Positions 54,630 to 63,526 are shown, numbered from the stretch's first letter. The stretch is 64,000 nt of DNA from Roseibium sp. TrichSKD4 (GCF_000148725.1 NZ_GL476311.1:441225-505224); one strand, 5' to 3'. Notes: generated from the letters alone by a model not told the origin. Translations and numbers: made by a program.

Positions 54630-55031
54630 CTATTCTTCCGGCAGCGCTTCGACATAATACCAGCGGCCCGATTTCTTGCGAAAATGGCTTAGTTCGCGGT
54701 GGGTTTTTAAGGCACCGCCTGCCAGATATTTTGCCTCAAAGAGAACCGTTCCATCTCGATCAGTTGGCTCGCCCCTTTCACATTTCATCACCGAAAGGCC
54801 CGTCCAGTGATTGTCCGCAGCCCATTTGGCGGTGGTTGCGAAATCAAATTCCGGCTGGAATTTTGGCCACAGCGTCTCCTTCAGATAGGAAATCTTGCCC
54901 TTTGCAAAGGCCGAGTAACGCGAGCGCATCAGTTGTTCAGCCGTTTGCGGCATGGCACTGCCAGTTAAAAACGGCTCGCAACACGCCCCAAAGGGCAGGC
55001 CGGATTTGCAGGGGCATGGAGAACTGGACAT
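54630..55031 (-). CDS. YchJ-like SEC-C motif protein
   Basis: A 133 aa UPF0225/YchJ family protein. The N-terminal zinc knuckle CPCKSGLPFGACCEP, at residues 6-20, resembles the SEC-C motif of SecA. The remainder, with RSRYSAFAKGKISYL and FEAKYLAGG, is the NTF2-like YchJ middle domain. Function is unknown. It converges on dnaE2 with a 22 bp gap. Confidence 0.88.
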   Translation of the reverse strand: MSSSPCPCKSGLPFGACCEPFLTGSAMPQTAEQLMRSRYSAFAKGKISYLKETLWPKFQPEFDFATTAKWAADNHWTGLSVMKCERGEPTDRDGTVLFEAKYLAGGALKTHRELSHFRKKSGRWYYVEALPEE

Positions 55032-55093
55032 GACGCATCAACCTTGTTTGGAAAAGATGCGGTAGCATGTCTGATATAATCTCAGCCAGAGCG

Positions 55094-55420
55094 TTATTTA
55101 AGTGAGCTGATATAGCGGGCCAAATCGCCGGTCTCAAAAGTCGTCAGATTCAGGTTTGGCATTTTGGGGTGGGGATCCATCAGGAACGTTTTCAGCTTGT
55201 CCTCTGACCAGCTGCCATCCTTGGCGAGATCATAAAAACTTGGAAGGCTGGCACCGGAAACCACCGCTTGATCCTCGGCGATGAGATGACATTCCGCACA
55301 CCATTGAAGAGCGAGTTTCTTGCCGTTGTTGGAGTCCGCAGCAAGCGCGGTGTGGGGTTGGAACAGGCTCCCTGCCAGAAGTGTCAGACACATGGCTGCA
55401 ATGGGACGCAAACTGTTCAT
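55094..55420 (-). CDS. Small c-type cytochrome
   Basis: A 108 aa periplasmic class I cytochrome c. The signal peptide spans residues 1 to about 27 (TALAA), the heme-binding CAECH is near 41-45 and the axial Met is in HPKMPNL near 85. It resembles small soluble cytochromes of proteobacteria. ATG 55420, ahead of the signal peptide, is chosen over an upstream in-frame start. Its maturation would use the ccm genes in this window. The electron partner is unknown. Confidence 0.85.
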   Translation of the reverse strand: MNSLRPIAAMCLTLLAGSLFQPHTALAADSNNGKKLALQWCAECHLIAEDQAVVSGASLPSFYDLAKDGSWSEDKLKTFLMDPHPKMPNLNLTTFETGDLARYISSLK

Positions 55421-55627
55421 ATCGCCTCTCCTCGATGGAAATCCTTGCCCGCGAAGCAAAGATCAATCCCGACAAGCTTAAGCGCCGGTTGCGGTAAATG
55501 AAATCCGCAATTCAACAGATATGCACAAACCCGCATATACCTTCTGGATATTGCCAGCGAGACACGCTTGAGCCACATTAGACCTGCAAAAATTTTCAAT
55601 ATGAAATGATAGAAAGAACGCAGGGTC

Positions 55628-57163
55628 ATGTTGTCACGACGCGCATTTTCAATTCGCTCGCTCTGTTTGGCTGGTGTTATCAGTCTCGCGCTGCCACTCA
55701 CCTCGAATGCTCAAACGGCGATTATCTCCGGAAAGGATCGTTTTCATCCAGTCGTGGCTGAAAACGGAATGGTGGCCAGCCAGGAAGCGGTGGCGACTGA
55801 AGTGGGCGTTGAGATTTTGCAAAAAGGCGGCAACGCCGTTGATGCAGCCATTGCGACCGGGTTTGCGCTGGCCGTGACCTTGCCGCGGGCCGGCAATCTC
55901 GGCGGTGGTGGGTTCATGATGATCCACCGCAGCGAAACCGGTGAAACGGATGCGCTCGACTACCGTGAAAAAGCGCCCGCTGGTGCCTTTCGGGACATGT
56001 TCTTGGGCGATGATGGTGAGCCGGACAAGGCCAAGTCGCGGTTCTCAGGTCTGGCCGTGGGTGTTCCGGGCACAGTGGCGGGTTTTGAGGCTGCTTTTGA
56101 AAAGCACGGCAGTGGCAATCTGACGTGGGCGGAGTTGGTTGACCCGGCGATCAAGCTTGCTGAAGACGGGATTGTGGTTACGCAAGATCTTTCTGCCTCC
56201 CTGATTGCCCGGCTCGAACGCCTTAGTAAGGATGAAGCGACAGCGAAGATTTTCTTCAAGCCGGGGCTGGTGCCGTATCAGCCCGGTGAAATCCTGAAAC
56301 AGCCGGACCTTGCCAACACCTTGCGCAAGATTGCCGAAAACGGCGCTGCCGGTTTTTATGCAGGCGAGGTTGCGGAGAAAATTGCAGCCAAGGTGCAGGT
56401 AACTGGCGGAAGCATGACGGTTGAGGATCTGGCCTCTTATGATGCGGTCTGGCGTGCCCCTGTATTTGGTGATTATCGAGGCCATCAGATTGCCTCCATG
56501 CCTCCCCCTTCATCTGGCGGAGCGCATATTGTTCAGATCCTGAATATTCTCGAAGGCTACCCGATCGGCGAATTCGGTCTCAATTCCGCAGACACCACGC
56601 ATTATTCCGTTGTCGACAAGGGCGGGAATGCGGTTTCCAACACCTACACGCTGAACTTCTCCTATGGTGCTGGCATGACGGCTGATGGCACCGGCGTGTT
56701 GTTGAACAATGAACTGGATGATTTTTCCGCAAAGCCGGGTGTGCCGAATGCCTATGGTTTGATCGGCGGGGATGCCAATGCGGTGGAGCCCAACAAGCGC
56801 CCGCTGTCTTCCATGAGCCCGACGTTGGTGTTCAAAGATGGCAAGGTGTTGCTGGTGACCGGGTCTCCGGGAGGCAGCCGGATCATTACGACCACGCTGC
56901 AAATCATCATGAATGTCATCGATCACCAGATGAACATTGCCGAGGCAAGTGCGGCCCCAAGGGTGCATCATCAATGGTATCCCGATGAAATTCGGATCGA
57001 GGAAGGGCTTTCACCTGACACGATCCGCCTTCTGGAAGCGCGCGGGCATACGCTTGCTGTGAAGAATGTGATGGGATCCACCCAGTCAATCATGCAAATT
57101 GACGGGGTTTTGGCCGGAGCATCCGACCCACGCCGGCGCGGGGCGCTGACGGCCGGGTATTAA
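55628..57163 (+). CDS. ggt: Gamma-glutamyltranspeptidase with an internal in-frame deletion
   Basis: A 511 aa protein clearly homologous to GGT (E. coli 580 aa). It has a signal peptide (residues 1-27), DYREKAPAGAF with the substrate Arg near 117, and the autoprocessing Thr at 323 in TTHYSVVDKGGNAVSNTYTL; DDFSAKPGVPN and GSPGGSRIITT follow. The text jumps from EFGLNSAD directly to TTHYSVVD, omitting about 68 residues that in E. coli lie just before the processing site (end of the large subunit). The frame is kept. The protein is expected to fold poorly or not to process, unless the block is dispensable. Confidence 0.85.
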   Translation: MLSRRAFSIRSLCLAGVISLALPLTSNAQTAIISGKDRFHPVVAENGMVASQEAVATEVGVEILQKGGNAVDAAIATGFALAVTLPRAGNLGGGGFMMIHRSETGETDALDYREKAPAGAFRDMFLGDDGEPDKAKSRFSGLAVGVPGTVAGFEAAFEKHGSGNLTWAELVDPAIKLAEDGIVVTQDLSASLIARLERLSKDEATAKIFFKPGLVPYQPGEILKQPDLANTLRKIAENGAAGFYAGEVAEKIAAKVQVTGGSMTVEDLASYDAVWRAPVFGDYRGHQIASMPPPSSGGAHIVQILNILEGYPIGEFGLNSADTTHYSVVDKGGNAVSNTYTLNFSYGAGMTADGTGVLLNNELDDFSAKPGVPNAYGLIGGDANAVEPNKRPLSSMSPTLVFKDGKVLLVTGSPGGSRIITTTLQIIMNVIDHQMNIAEASAAPRVHHQWYPDEIRIEEGLSPDTIRLLEARGHTLAVKNVMGSTQSIMQIDGVLAGASDPRRRGALTAGY

Positions 57164-57195
57164 ATCGCCCGTCCATTGCTGTCCCCACTTAAGGT

Positions 57196-57765
57196 CTATT
57201 TGTGGCCGTTCCGGTTTTCCATCGGGACGGCCTTTTCAACAAGCCACATGAAGCGCCGTGCAAGCGCGAGGGACATGTCATTTGAAAGCTCCGGCCAGAC
57301 AATTTGACTGCCGACGAATGCGGCATATTCGATCTGGGCTATTTCCATTGCAAGGTCTGGCGACAAGCCCTGCTGCAAGTAAAGGTTTGCAACAAAATCT
57401 GTACGTAGTTGATCTACCTCGCGTACGGTTTTCGCTGCGGTTTCATTGTTTTGGGCAAATTGGCGAATGGCGCGTTCGAGATCCTGATCCAGACCGGTGG
57501 CAAGGGCAGACAGGCAAAGTGCTTGATCTGATGCGGGTTGGCGAAGCGTCTCTTCGGCAACGTCTATCGTATTGCTTTTCTTCCAGCTTTCCATCAGCGC
57601 GCCAACAAAGGCGGCGTGGTCGGAAAAGTGATGATAGAACGAGCCTCTGGTTTTGCCGGAGACTTCGCATAGTGCTTCAATGCCTAAGCCACGGTTTCCA
57701 TTTCTGGCCAGCTGGGAAAGCCCAAGACGAAGCCAATCTTCTTTGCCAAAGCGCTTTTTTTTCAT
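57196..57765 (-). CDS. TetR-family regulator
   Basis: A 189 aa TetR/AcrR repressor. The HTH spans about 8-52, with recognition helix KTRGSFYHHFSDHAAFV, followed by a ligand-binding helical domain. ATG 57765 overlaps the preceding stop by one base (TGATG), so it is translated with the membrane protein gene. A palindrome upstream of that gene is the probable operator, giving autoregulation. Confidence 0.87.
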   Translation of the reverse strand: MKKKRFGKEDWLRLGLSQLARNGNRGLGIEALCEVSGKTRGSFYHHFSDHAAFVGALMESWKKSNTIDVAEETLRQPASDQALCLSALATGLDQDLERAIRQFAQNNETAAKTVREVDQLRTDFVANLYLQQGLSPDLAMEIAQIEYAAFVGSQIVWPELSNDMSLALARRFMWLVEKAVPMENRNGHK

Positions 57766-58136
57766 CAAGTAACCCCGCCGATAATCCCAAGAATAAGGAT
57801 CGGCAAAAACAGCCAGCCCTGAGGCATGTTCTTATAACTTTGACGGTTCCAAACAGGAAGAACTAGCCCGAACGCGCAAAAGGCGCCAGCCAATATCGTG
57901 GCAAACCAGGCGACATCAATGCTTGAGGGTTCAAGAGCTGCGAGGCCATACATGGTGCCAATCACGAAAAGAACGATTGTCACCAGATGCCAACAATAAT
58001 AGCTCACCAGTTTGGGCACGATTGCCAAGTCAGTTGATGCAAGCAGGGGGCGGGCGATCACCCGGCCGCCAGCAAATGTGTGTAGCAAGAAAACTGCCAA
58101 TGACAAAATGGCAGCAACAAGAAAATAGACGTTCAT
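57765..58136 (-). CDS. Four-helix membrane protein, TetR-linked
   Basis: A 123 aa inner-membrane protein with four hydrophobic segments (about 3-17, 41-61, 72-90 and 104-121) and no known catalytic residues. I do not recognise the family with confidence. GGAGG 8 bases before ATG 58136 decides the start over ATG 58148. It forms an operon with the TetR gene, and may be the membrane target or efflux partner of that regulator. Confidence 0.7.
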   Translation of the reverse strand: MNVYFLVAAILSLAVFLLHTFAGGRVIARPLLASTDLAIVPKLVSYYCWHLVTIVLFVIGTMYGLAALEPSSIDVAWFATILAGAFCAFGLVLPVWNRQSYKNMPQGWLFLPILILGIIGGVT

Positions 58137-58155
58137 TTCAGCCTCCATTACATAC

Positions 58156-58171
58156 CATACTTTTTAGTATG
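58156..58171. promoter_or_regulatory. Palindromic TetR operator candidate
   Basis: CATACT (58156-58161), TTTT, AGTATG (58166-58171): a perfect 6 bp inverted repeat 19 bp upstream of the TetR-operon ATG. Its size and place are typical of TetR-type operators. Confidence 0.65.
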
Positions 58172-58179
58172 TTTTTGAT

Positions 58180-58362
58180 ATGAATGCAAGAGCGGAGAGT
58201 TGTGGAATAGGTGAGGTTGGAAGTGAGGGAATTGTTTTGCTTACAATCCTCGTTGTTACGTCACTCGGTGTTCTATTAAGAAACCTGATTGGCCCTATGA
58301 ACTCACCAGAAGACATTGACAGGTTTAAAAAACGCATGATACCGCTATTCAAAGCGCTTTGA
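58180..58362 (+). CDS. Hypothetical 60-residue membrane peptide
   Basis: An ORF in the 243 bp gap between the TetR operon and thuA, with a single hydrophobic helix (LLTILVVTSLGVLLRNL, about 20-36) and a basic amphipathic tail ending PLFKAL. The ribosome site is poor. It could be chance reading in a promoter region. No homology is recognised. Confidence 0.3.
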   Translation: MNARAESCGIGEVGSEGIVLLTILVVTSLGVLLRNLIGPMNSPEDIDRFKKRMIPLFKAL

Positions 58363-58414
58363 ATGACGATTGTTCGAGGCGGCCTTCTGATCCTCAAATC
58401 CAATGAGACTAGCC

Positions 58415-59200
58415 ATGCCAATCAGAGCGGTTGTTTGGGGCGAAAACGTCCATGAGCAAAAAAACAAAATCGTTTCGGACCTTTATCCGAAGGGCATGCA
58501 TCAGTGCATTGCAGACGCCCTGAACGAAGATGAGGGGATTTCCGCCACAACCGCCACGCTGCAGGAGCCTGATCACGGCTTGAGTGAAGAGCGGCTGAAG
58601 GAAACCGATGTTTTGCTTTGGTGGGGGCACGCCGCTCACGGCGATGTTGAAGACCACGTTGTTGAGCGCGTTTGTGATGCAGTGTGGTCCGGCATGGGCG
58701 TGGTCTTTTTGCATTCGGCGCATTTTGCCAAGCCGTTCAAGCGGCTGATGGGCGCGCCGTGTAATTTGACCTGGCGTGAAGCAGGGGAAAAGGAACGGCT
58801 ATGGGTCACTAGCCGCAATCACCCGATCACCAACGGCATTTCCGACAGTTTCGAGCTGGAAATGGAGGAAATGTATGGCGAGCCATTTGGTGTGCCGGAG
58901 CCATTGGAGACCGTGTTCATCAGCTGGTTTGAAGGTGGTGAAGTGTTTCGCTCGGGCCTCACCTACAAGCGCGGGGCTGGCAACATCTTCTATTTCCGCC
59001 CGGGGCACGAGACCTACCCGACCTACTATAACGAAGATGTTCGCACCGTTATTCGCAACGGGGTGAAATGGGCGTTCAATCCGCAGGCGCGTGTTGAAGA
59101 CCCGAATGCAGCTCCGAATGTGCCGGTCGATCAAGCACCGGAAAAAATCGTTGAGCGTGGACCAAAACTCCATGCCGAAGGAGAAGAGGGCTACCGGTAG
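58415..59200 (+). CDS. thuA: ThuA-like trehalose utilisation protein
   Basis: A 261 aa protein of the ThuA family, with a class I glutamine amidotransferase-like fold. Motifs are VVWGENVHEQK near 6-16, LLWWGHAAHGD near 67-77, VVFLHSAHF near 95-103 and the terminal GHETYPTYYN. ThuA acts with ThuB, a Gfo/Idh enzyme, in trehalose or kojibiose catabolism in rhizobia, and such an enzyme follows 50 bp downstream. The exact sugar here is uncertain. Confidence 0.85.
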   Translation: MPIRAVVWGENVHEQKNKIVSDLYPKGMHQCIADALNEDEGISATTATLQEPDHGLSEERLKETDVLLWWGHAAHGDVEDHVVERVCDAVWSGMGVVFLHSAHFAKPFKRLMGAPCNLTWREAGEKERLWVTSRNHPITNGISDSFELEMEEMYGEPFGVPEPLETVFISWFEGGEVFRSGLTYKRGAGNIFYFRPGHETYPTYYNEDVRTVIRNGVKWAFNPQARVEDPNAAPNVPVDQAPEKIVERGPKLHAEGEEGYR

Positions 59201-59250
59201 CCCTGCGCTGCTGATTTCTCGCCCCCTCCCAGTCTCATCAGGAGCAAGCC

Positions 59251-60321
59251 ATGACATTTGACACACAACCCGTTCGGGTTCTCGTCCTTGGAACTGGCAA
59301 CATGGCCAAGGCGCACGTGGAAGCCTACAAGGCGATGGGCGGCGTTGAGCTGGTGGCAGCTGTTGACCGCCGCGCAGATGTGCTGGCGGCCTTCTGTCAG
59401 GAGCACAGCATTCCGAACGCCTTTGAAACGCTTGAGGCGGCGTTGGAGTGGGGCACGTTTGATGCGGTGTCCAATGTGACGCCGGACGGAGCGCACCATC
59501 CCACCACGCTGCCGCTTTTGGCCGCGGGCAAGCATGTCCTTTGCGAAAAACCTTTGGCCACCAATGCGGTAGACGCGCGGGAAATGGCGGACGCTGCCCG
59601 CAAAAGCGGTACAGTAGCCATGGTCAATCTCAGCTATCGGAACGTTGCTGTCTTGCAAAGGGCGGCTGAAATCGTGGCAGAGGGGCGCTTGGGTGCGCTT
59701 CGGCACTTTGAAGCGTCCTACCTTCAAAGCTGGCTGACCCAGCCCGCTTGGGGAGACTGGAAAACCGAGAGCCAATGGCTGTGGCGTTTGTCCAGCGCGC
59801 ATGGCTCAAAAGGCGTTTTGGGCGATGTTGGCATTCACATTCTCGACTACGCGACCTTTGTAGCCGGAAGTCCGGTGGAGGCGCTGTCAGCGCGGTTGAA
59901 AACCTTTCACAAGGCGGAAGGGGATCAGATCGGGGACTACCAACTCGATGCCAATGACAGCTTCACGCTTCAGGCTGAACTGCAAAATGGCGCGCTCGGC
60001 ACGGTCACCGCAACACGGTTTGCCTCTGGCCACTTGAACGACCTGCGCTTACGGCTTTATGGCGACAAAGGCGGGCTGGAAGTGCCGTTTGAAAAGGGGA
60101 CAGAACTTTTGCGGATTTGCGAAGGGGACGGGCTGACAACCGGAACCTGGCGCACGCTCGATGTTCCGCTGGTGGAAACCGTCTATCAGCGCTTCATCCG
60201 CGCCATTCGGGGCGAGGCGACCGCCAACCCCGATTTTGATCATGGTGCCCGCCTTCAAGCCGCGCTGGACCTTGCCGAACAATCTGATGCAGAAGGCGGA
60301 CGGTTTTTATCGCTCACCTAA
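59251..60321 (+). CDS. Gfo/Idh/MocA-family oxidoreductase, ThuB-like
   Basis: A 356 aa NAD(P)-dependent sugar dehydrogenase. The Rossmann motif is GTGNMAKAHVEAY near 11-23, and the conserved CEKPLATN near 93-100 carries the catalytic Lys; DVGIHILDY near 193-201 holds His of the Gfo/Idh active site. A C-terminal beta-sheet domain follows. Partner of the adjacent ThuA-like protein; followed by a terminator. Confidence 0.87.
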   Translation: MTFDTQPVRVLVLGTGNMAKAHVEAYKAMGGVELVAAVDRRADVLAAFCQEHSIPNAFETLEAALEWGTFDAVSNVTPDGAHHPTTLPLLAAGKHVLCEKPLATNAVDAREMADAARKSGTVAMVNLSYRNVAVLQRAAEIVAEGRLGALRHFEASYLQSWLTQPAWGDWKTESQWLWRLSSAHGSKGVLGDVGIHILDYATFVAGSPVEALSARLKTFHKAEGDQIGDYQLDANDSFTLQAELQNGALGTVTATRFASGHLNDLRLRLYGDKGGLEVPFEKGTELLRICEGDGLTTGTWRTLDVPLVETVYQRFIRAIRGEATANPDFDHGARLQAALDLAEQSDAEGGRFLSLT

Positions 60322-60356
60322 CGGCTCAATCAGGCAACACAACTTTTCCTCAAAAG

Positions 60357-60380
60357 GCCCGGTTCACGCCGGGCTTTTTT
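60357..60380 (+). terminator. Terminator of the thuA operon
   Basis: GCCCGG (60357-60362), TTCACG, CCGGGC (60369-60374), then six T. It starts 35 bp after the oxidoreductase stop. Confidence 0.85.
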
Positions 60381-60423
60381 GTTTGGGCTAGACTTGGCGT
60401 TTCGAGTATGGCCCCCAAAAACC

Positions 60424-60453
60424 AAAAAAGCCGACGATCTTGCGATCATCGGC
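60424..60453 (-). terminator. Terminator of tRNA-Gly
   Basis: On the minus strand a 10 bp stem (60453-60444 with 60439-60430, one G-U pair) with a 4-base loop is followed by six T (60429-60424), 21 bp after the tRNA end. Confidence 0.85.
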
Positions 60454-60474
60454 TTATGGCTCATTCGAGCGAAT

Positions 60475-60549
60475 TGGAGCGGGCGATGGGATTCGAACCC
60501 ACGACCCCAACCTTGGCAAGGTTGTGCTCTACCCCTGAGCTACACCCGC
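60475..60549 (-). tRNA. tRNA-Gly(GCC)
   Basis: Minus strand, 75 nt with encoded CCA. The acceptor GCGGGTG pairs with CGCCCGC (one G-U), the discriminator is U, the D arm is GCTCAGGGGTAGAGC, the anticodon loop is TTGCCAA on a CAACC/GGTTG stem, and the T arm has GTTCGAATC. Anticodon GCC. Confidence 0.97.
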
Positions 60550-60798
60550 ATATTGTTCCGAGGAGTTGGTTTGTGACCCCCTCCGTCGGTGAGGTGCGCA
60601 GTATATGAACCAACGCGCAGAAGATTGCAACAGGGAAATTACAAGAATTCAATTATGCCTAATTTTGGGGATTCCTTGTGGATGAATTGGTGCGTTTTGA
60701 CAGCCCCCAGAGCTGGTAAGGCCTGAAAATCCCTTGTGAAATCGCGCTGCCTTACGTTAAGGGTGGTGTCAGAAAAATGAATGCCAGAGGGGGGCGTC

Positions 60799-61332
60799 AT
60801 GCCTGAAGATCGTGCCGAACTGATGAATTTTTTTCAAAGCGAGGGGATTGAGGTCTCCACCGTGGATCATGAGCCGGTCTTCACCGTGGCTGAATCCGGG
60901 GACCTTCATGACCGCATTCCGGGCGGTCATACGAAAAACCTCTTTGTGAAAGACAAAAAGGGCCGCTTGTTTCTGGTGGTTCTGCTGCACGATGCCAATG
61001 TGGATTTGAAAAAGCTTCATCAGGTCGTCGGTGGTCAGGGTCGGGTATCCTTTGGCAATGCTGACCTTCTTATGGAGGCGCTCGGCGTTACGCCGGGATC
61101 GGTCACGCCGTTTTCCCTGATTAATGACCGGGACGCTCAGCGGGTCACGCCGGTCTTTGATGCCGCCATGATGGAACATGAGATCCTGAACTTCCACCCG
61201 CTCCTGAATGACGCGACAACGTCAATCAAGTCTGGAGATCTCCTGAATTTTGCAAAAGCCTGTGGTCATGAGCCTCAAGTTCTGGCAGTCAGCGATGAGG
61301 CTAAAGAAAAGGCGGGCGCATCCGATTTGTAA
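60799..61332 (+). CDS. YbaK/ProX-type aminoacyl-tRNA editing protein
   Basis: A 177 aa free-standing editing domain that hydrolyses mischarged tRNA, most likely Ala-tRNA(Pro) (ProXp-ala). HTKNLFVKDKKGRLFLVVLL holds the catalytic Lys near 50, and LGVTPGSVTPFSLIND near 95-110 is the family signature. ATG 60799 follows a strong GAGGGGGG; the in-frame ATG at 60781 has no such site. Confidence 0.87.
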   Translation: MPEDRAELMNFFQSEGIEVSTVDHEPVFTVAESGDLHDRIPGGHTKNLFVKDKKGRLFLVVLLHDANVDLKKLHQVVGGQGRVSFGNADLLMEALGVTPGSVTPFSLINDRDAQRVTPVFDAAMMEHEILNFHPLLNDATTSIKSGDLLNFAKACGHEPQVLAVSDEAKEKAGASDL

Positions 61333-61450
61333 AATTGGTGATGCAACGCCATGTTAGCCACGAGATTTGAATGAGGCGGTGTGTCGGGGTGGTTACTCTG
61401 GCGAGCGGTTTCATTGACGACTTTGGGCCCGATACAACGAGGCAGATGTG

Positions 61451-62443
61451 ATGAGCGCAGGCAATTTCTCCATGGGCGGCCAAATCGGCGGCGGATTCGG
61501 TGGCAGCCTTGGTGGGGGCGGCTATGGTGGCGGCAACGCTGGAGGCGGGTCAGGTGGCAATACTGGTGGCGGCGATGATCTGATCTTTGACGTGACCACG
61601 CAAACCTTCATGCAGGACGTGATGGAAGCGTCTCGCACGCAGCCGATTCTGGTTGATTTCTGGGCACCGTGGTGCGGGCCGTGCAAGCAGCTGACGCCGA
61701 TTATCGAAAATGCGGTGAAAGCGGCAGGCGGGGCTGTGAAGCTTGCCAAAATGAATATTGATGAAAACCCGGAAATTCCTGGCCAGATGGGTATTCAGTC
61801 CATTCCGGCGGTGATTGCGTTTAAGGACGGACAGCCCGTGGATGGGTTCATGGGCGCGCAGCCGGAAAGCCAGATCAAAGCGTTTATTGAAAAGCTGGGC
61901 GGCACGCCGGCGGTCAGCCAGGCAGAGCAGTTTATCGAGCAGGCTGAAGCCCTTTTGGCTGAGGAAAACTACCAAGATGCCGTGCAGCTCTTCGGAGCGG
62001 CCATGCAGATGGAGCCGGATAATGCGAAGGCCTTGGGTGGTCTGGCGCAGTGCATGATTGCGGCAGGTGAAATCGACCGAGCCAAGCAGGCGCTGGAGAT
62101 GGTGCCGGAAGACAAGCAGTCTGATCCGGCTTTTGTTGCGGCCAAAGCTGCGCTTGATCTGGCAGAACAGGCTGAGGACTTGGGCGATTTGGCCGAGCTT
62201 CAAAACCGGATTGCCAAGGATCCGTTGGATTTTCAGGCCCGGTTTGATCTGGCTGTTGGCCTCAATGCCAAGGGTGACAAGGAAGCGGCGGTAGATCAGC
62301 TGATTGAAATTGTTCGCCGGGATCGGGACTGGAACGAAGACGGTGCGCGCACCCAGCTGCTGCAGTTTTTTGAAGCCTGGGGCTTCAAGGATCCGGCCAG
62401 TGCTTATGGTCGCCGGAAATTGTCTTCCGTTCTGTTTGCTTGA
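61451..62443 (+). CDS. Thioredoxin-TPR protein, CnoX/YbbN-like, with Gly-rich leader
   Basis: A 330 aa protein. Residues 1-40 are almost entirely Gly, Ser and Asn; a thioredoxin domain has WAPWCGPCK near 71-79, and a C-terminal TPR-like region covers about 160-330. E. coli CnoX lacks an active CxxC, whereas here WCGPC is intact, as in the alphaproteobacterial branch. It likely acts as a chaperedoxin protecting proteins from oxidation. ATG 61451 is used; a GTG lies just upstream. Probably cotranscribed with the LON-domain gene. Confidence 0.87.
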   Translation: MSAGNFSMGGQIGGGFGGSLGGGGYGGGNAGGGSGGNTGGGDDLIFDVTTQTFMQDVMEASRTQPILVDFWAPWCGPCKQLTPIIENAVKAAGGAVKLAKMNIDENPEIPGQMGIQSIPAVIAFKDGQPVDGFMGAQPESQIKAFIEKLGGTPAVSQAEQFIEQAEALLAEENYQDAVQLFGAAMQMEPDNAKALGGLAQCMIAAGEIDRAKQALEMVPEDKQSDPAFVAAKAALDLAEQAEDLGDLAELQNRIAKDPLDFQARFDLAVGLNAKGDKEAAVDQLIEIVRRDRDWNEDGARTQLLQFFEAWGFKDPASAYGRRKLSSVLFA

Positions 62444-62542
62444 CCCGAACACTTCAGGACACACATAGAGGGGACGATACGTTAAAGCCGATCTTGGTGT
62501 AGACTATCGTCCACCATGTGTATCTATGGGAGAGACGCGAAT

Positions 62543-63223
62543 ATGCAGGCAGGGAACGCAATTTATGAAACCATCGCGGACTTGCCGCCGCTCATTCCTG
62601 TCTTTCCCTTGTCCGGAGCCCTTTTGCTGCCGCGCACTCAGTTACCGCTGAACATTTTCGAGCCGCGCTACATTGACATGATCGACCATGCTCTCTCAGG
62701 CAACCGCTTGATCGGCATGGTGCAGCCATCTCCCGATCTGGAGCTGAATGATCCGGACTTGCCGATCCTTGCAGATGTGGGCTGCGTTGGCCGCCTGACC
62801 TCGTTTCAGGAAACCGGTGATGGTCGCTATCTGATCACGCTGCAGGGTGTCACCCGGTTTGCTGTGGGCGAAGAACTGGATACCTACACCTCGTTCCGTC
62901 AGGTAGAGTGCGATTTCGCGCCCTTTGCTCACGACCTCCAGTCAGGTGTCGGCGAAGAAGATGTTGACAGAGCGGGTCTCTTGAAAACCTTACGCGATTA
63001 TCTGGATGCCAACGATCTTGAGGCGGATTGGGACAGCGTTTCGGAAGCGGAAACGGAAGTTCTCGTCAATGCGCTGTGTATGATGAGCCCTTATGGCGCT
63101 CAGGAAAAACAGGCTCTTCTGGAAGCAAAAGACCTCAGAACGCGCTCGGAAACCTTGATCGCGATCACGGAAATGGATATGGCCCGCTCCCAGAACGGGG
63201 ACGGCGGGACCACCCTGCAGTAA
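62543..63223 (+). CDS. LON substrate-binding domain protein
   Basis: A 226 aa soluble protein consisting of the Lon N-terminal (LON/PUA-like) domain: IPVFPLSGALLLPRTQLPLN and FEPRYIDMID near 15-50, then GCVGRLTSFQETGDGRYLI. It has no protease or ATPase part. ATG 62543 has GGGAGAG upstream; the in-frame ATG at 62516 is less likely. Family function is unclear, but it often sits beside cnoX as here. Confidence 0.85.
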   Translation: MQAGNAIYETIADLPPLIPVFPLSGALLLPRTQLPLNIFEPRYIDMIDHALSGNRLIGMVQPSPDLELNDPDLPILADVGCVGRLTSFQETGDGRYLITLQGVTRFAVGEELDTYTSFRQVECDFAPFAHDLQSGVGEEDVDRAGLLKTLRDYLDANDLEADWDSVSEAETEVLVNALCMMSPYGAQEKQALLEAKDLRTRSETLIAITEMDMARSQNGDGGTTLQ

Positions 63224-63265
63224 ACGGTGCCACTGTAAACGCGGCTCCAGTAACACGAGACACTC

Positions 63266-63481
63266 ATGACCGACGACAGCACTCAAACTGAAACTGAGGA
63301 CACACCGCGCAAGCTGGACCGCAAGTTGCTGGAGTTGCTCGTGTGCCCGGTGACCAAGACGACCCTGCACTATGATGCAGAGGGGCAGGAACTGGTGTCA
63401 CGAGCGGCCAAACTGGCCTATCCGATCCGCAATGGCATTCCGATCATGCTGCCGGAAGAAGCGCGGGCGCTGGACGAATAA
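63266..63481 (+). CDS. Trm112/YcaR-like zinc-ribbon protein
   Basis: A 71 aa protein of the Trm112 (UPF0434) family: [17 protein letters not shown] near 20-36 and [19 protein letters not shown] near 48-66. The bacterial members keep only one of the zinc cysteines. It may assist methyltransferases, but the role in bacteria is unproven. Confidence 0.87.
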   Translation: MTDDSTQTETEDTPRKLDRKLLELLVCPVTKTTLHYDAEGQELVSRAAKLAYPIRNGIPIMLPEEARALDE

Positions 63482-63484
63482 AAA

Positions 63485-63505
63485 AAGCCGGGCTCAGCCC
63501 GGCTT
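63485..63505. terminator. Bidirectional terminator between trm112 and yggT
   Basis: AAGCCGGGC (63485-63493), TCA, GCCCGGCTT (63497-63505). T-rich tracts flank it on both strands: seven T on the minus strand (63486-63480) and six T at 63511-63516 on the plus strand. It can stop both convergent genes. Confidence 0.85.
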
Positions 63506-63526
63506 AATTGTTTTTTGGAACGGTGA

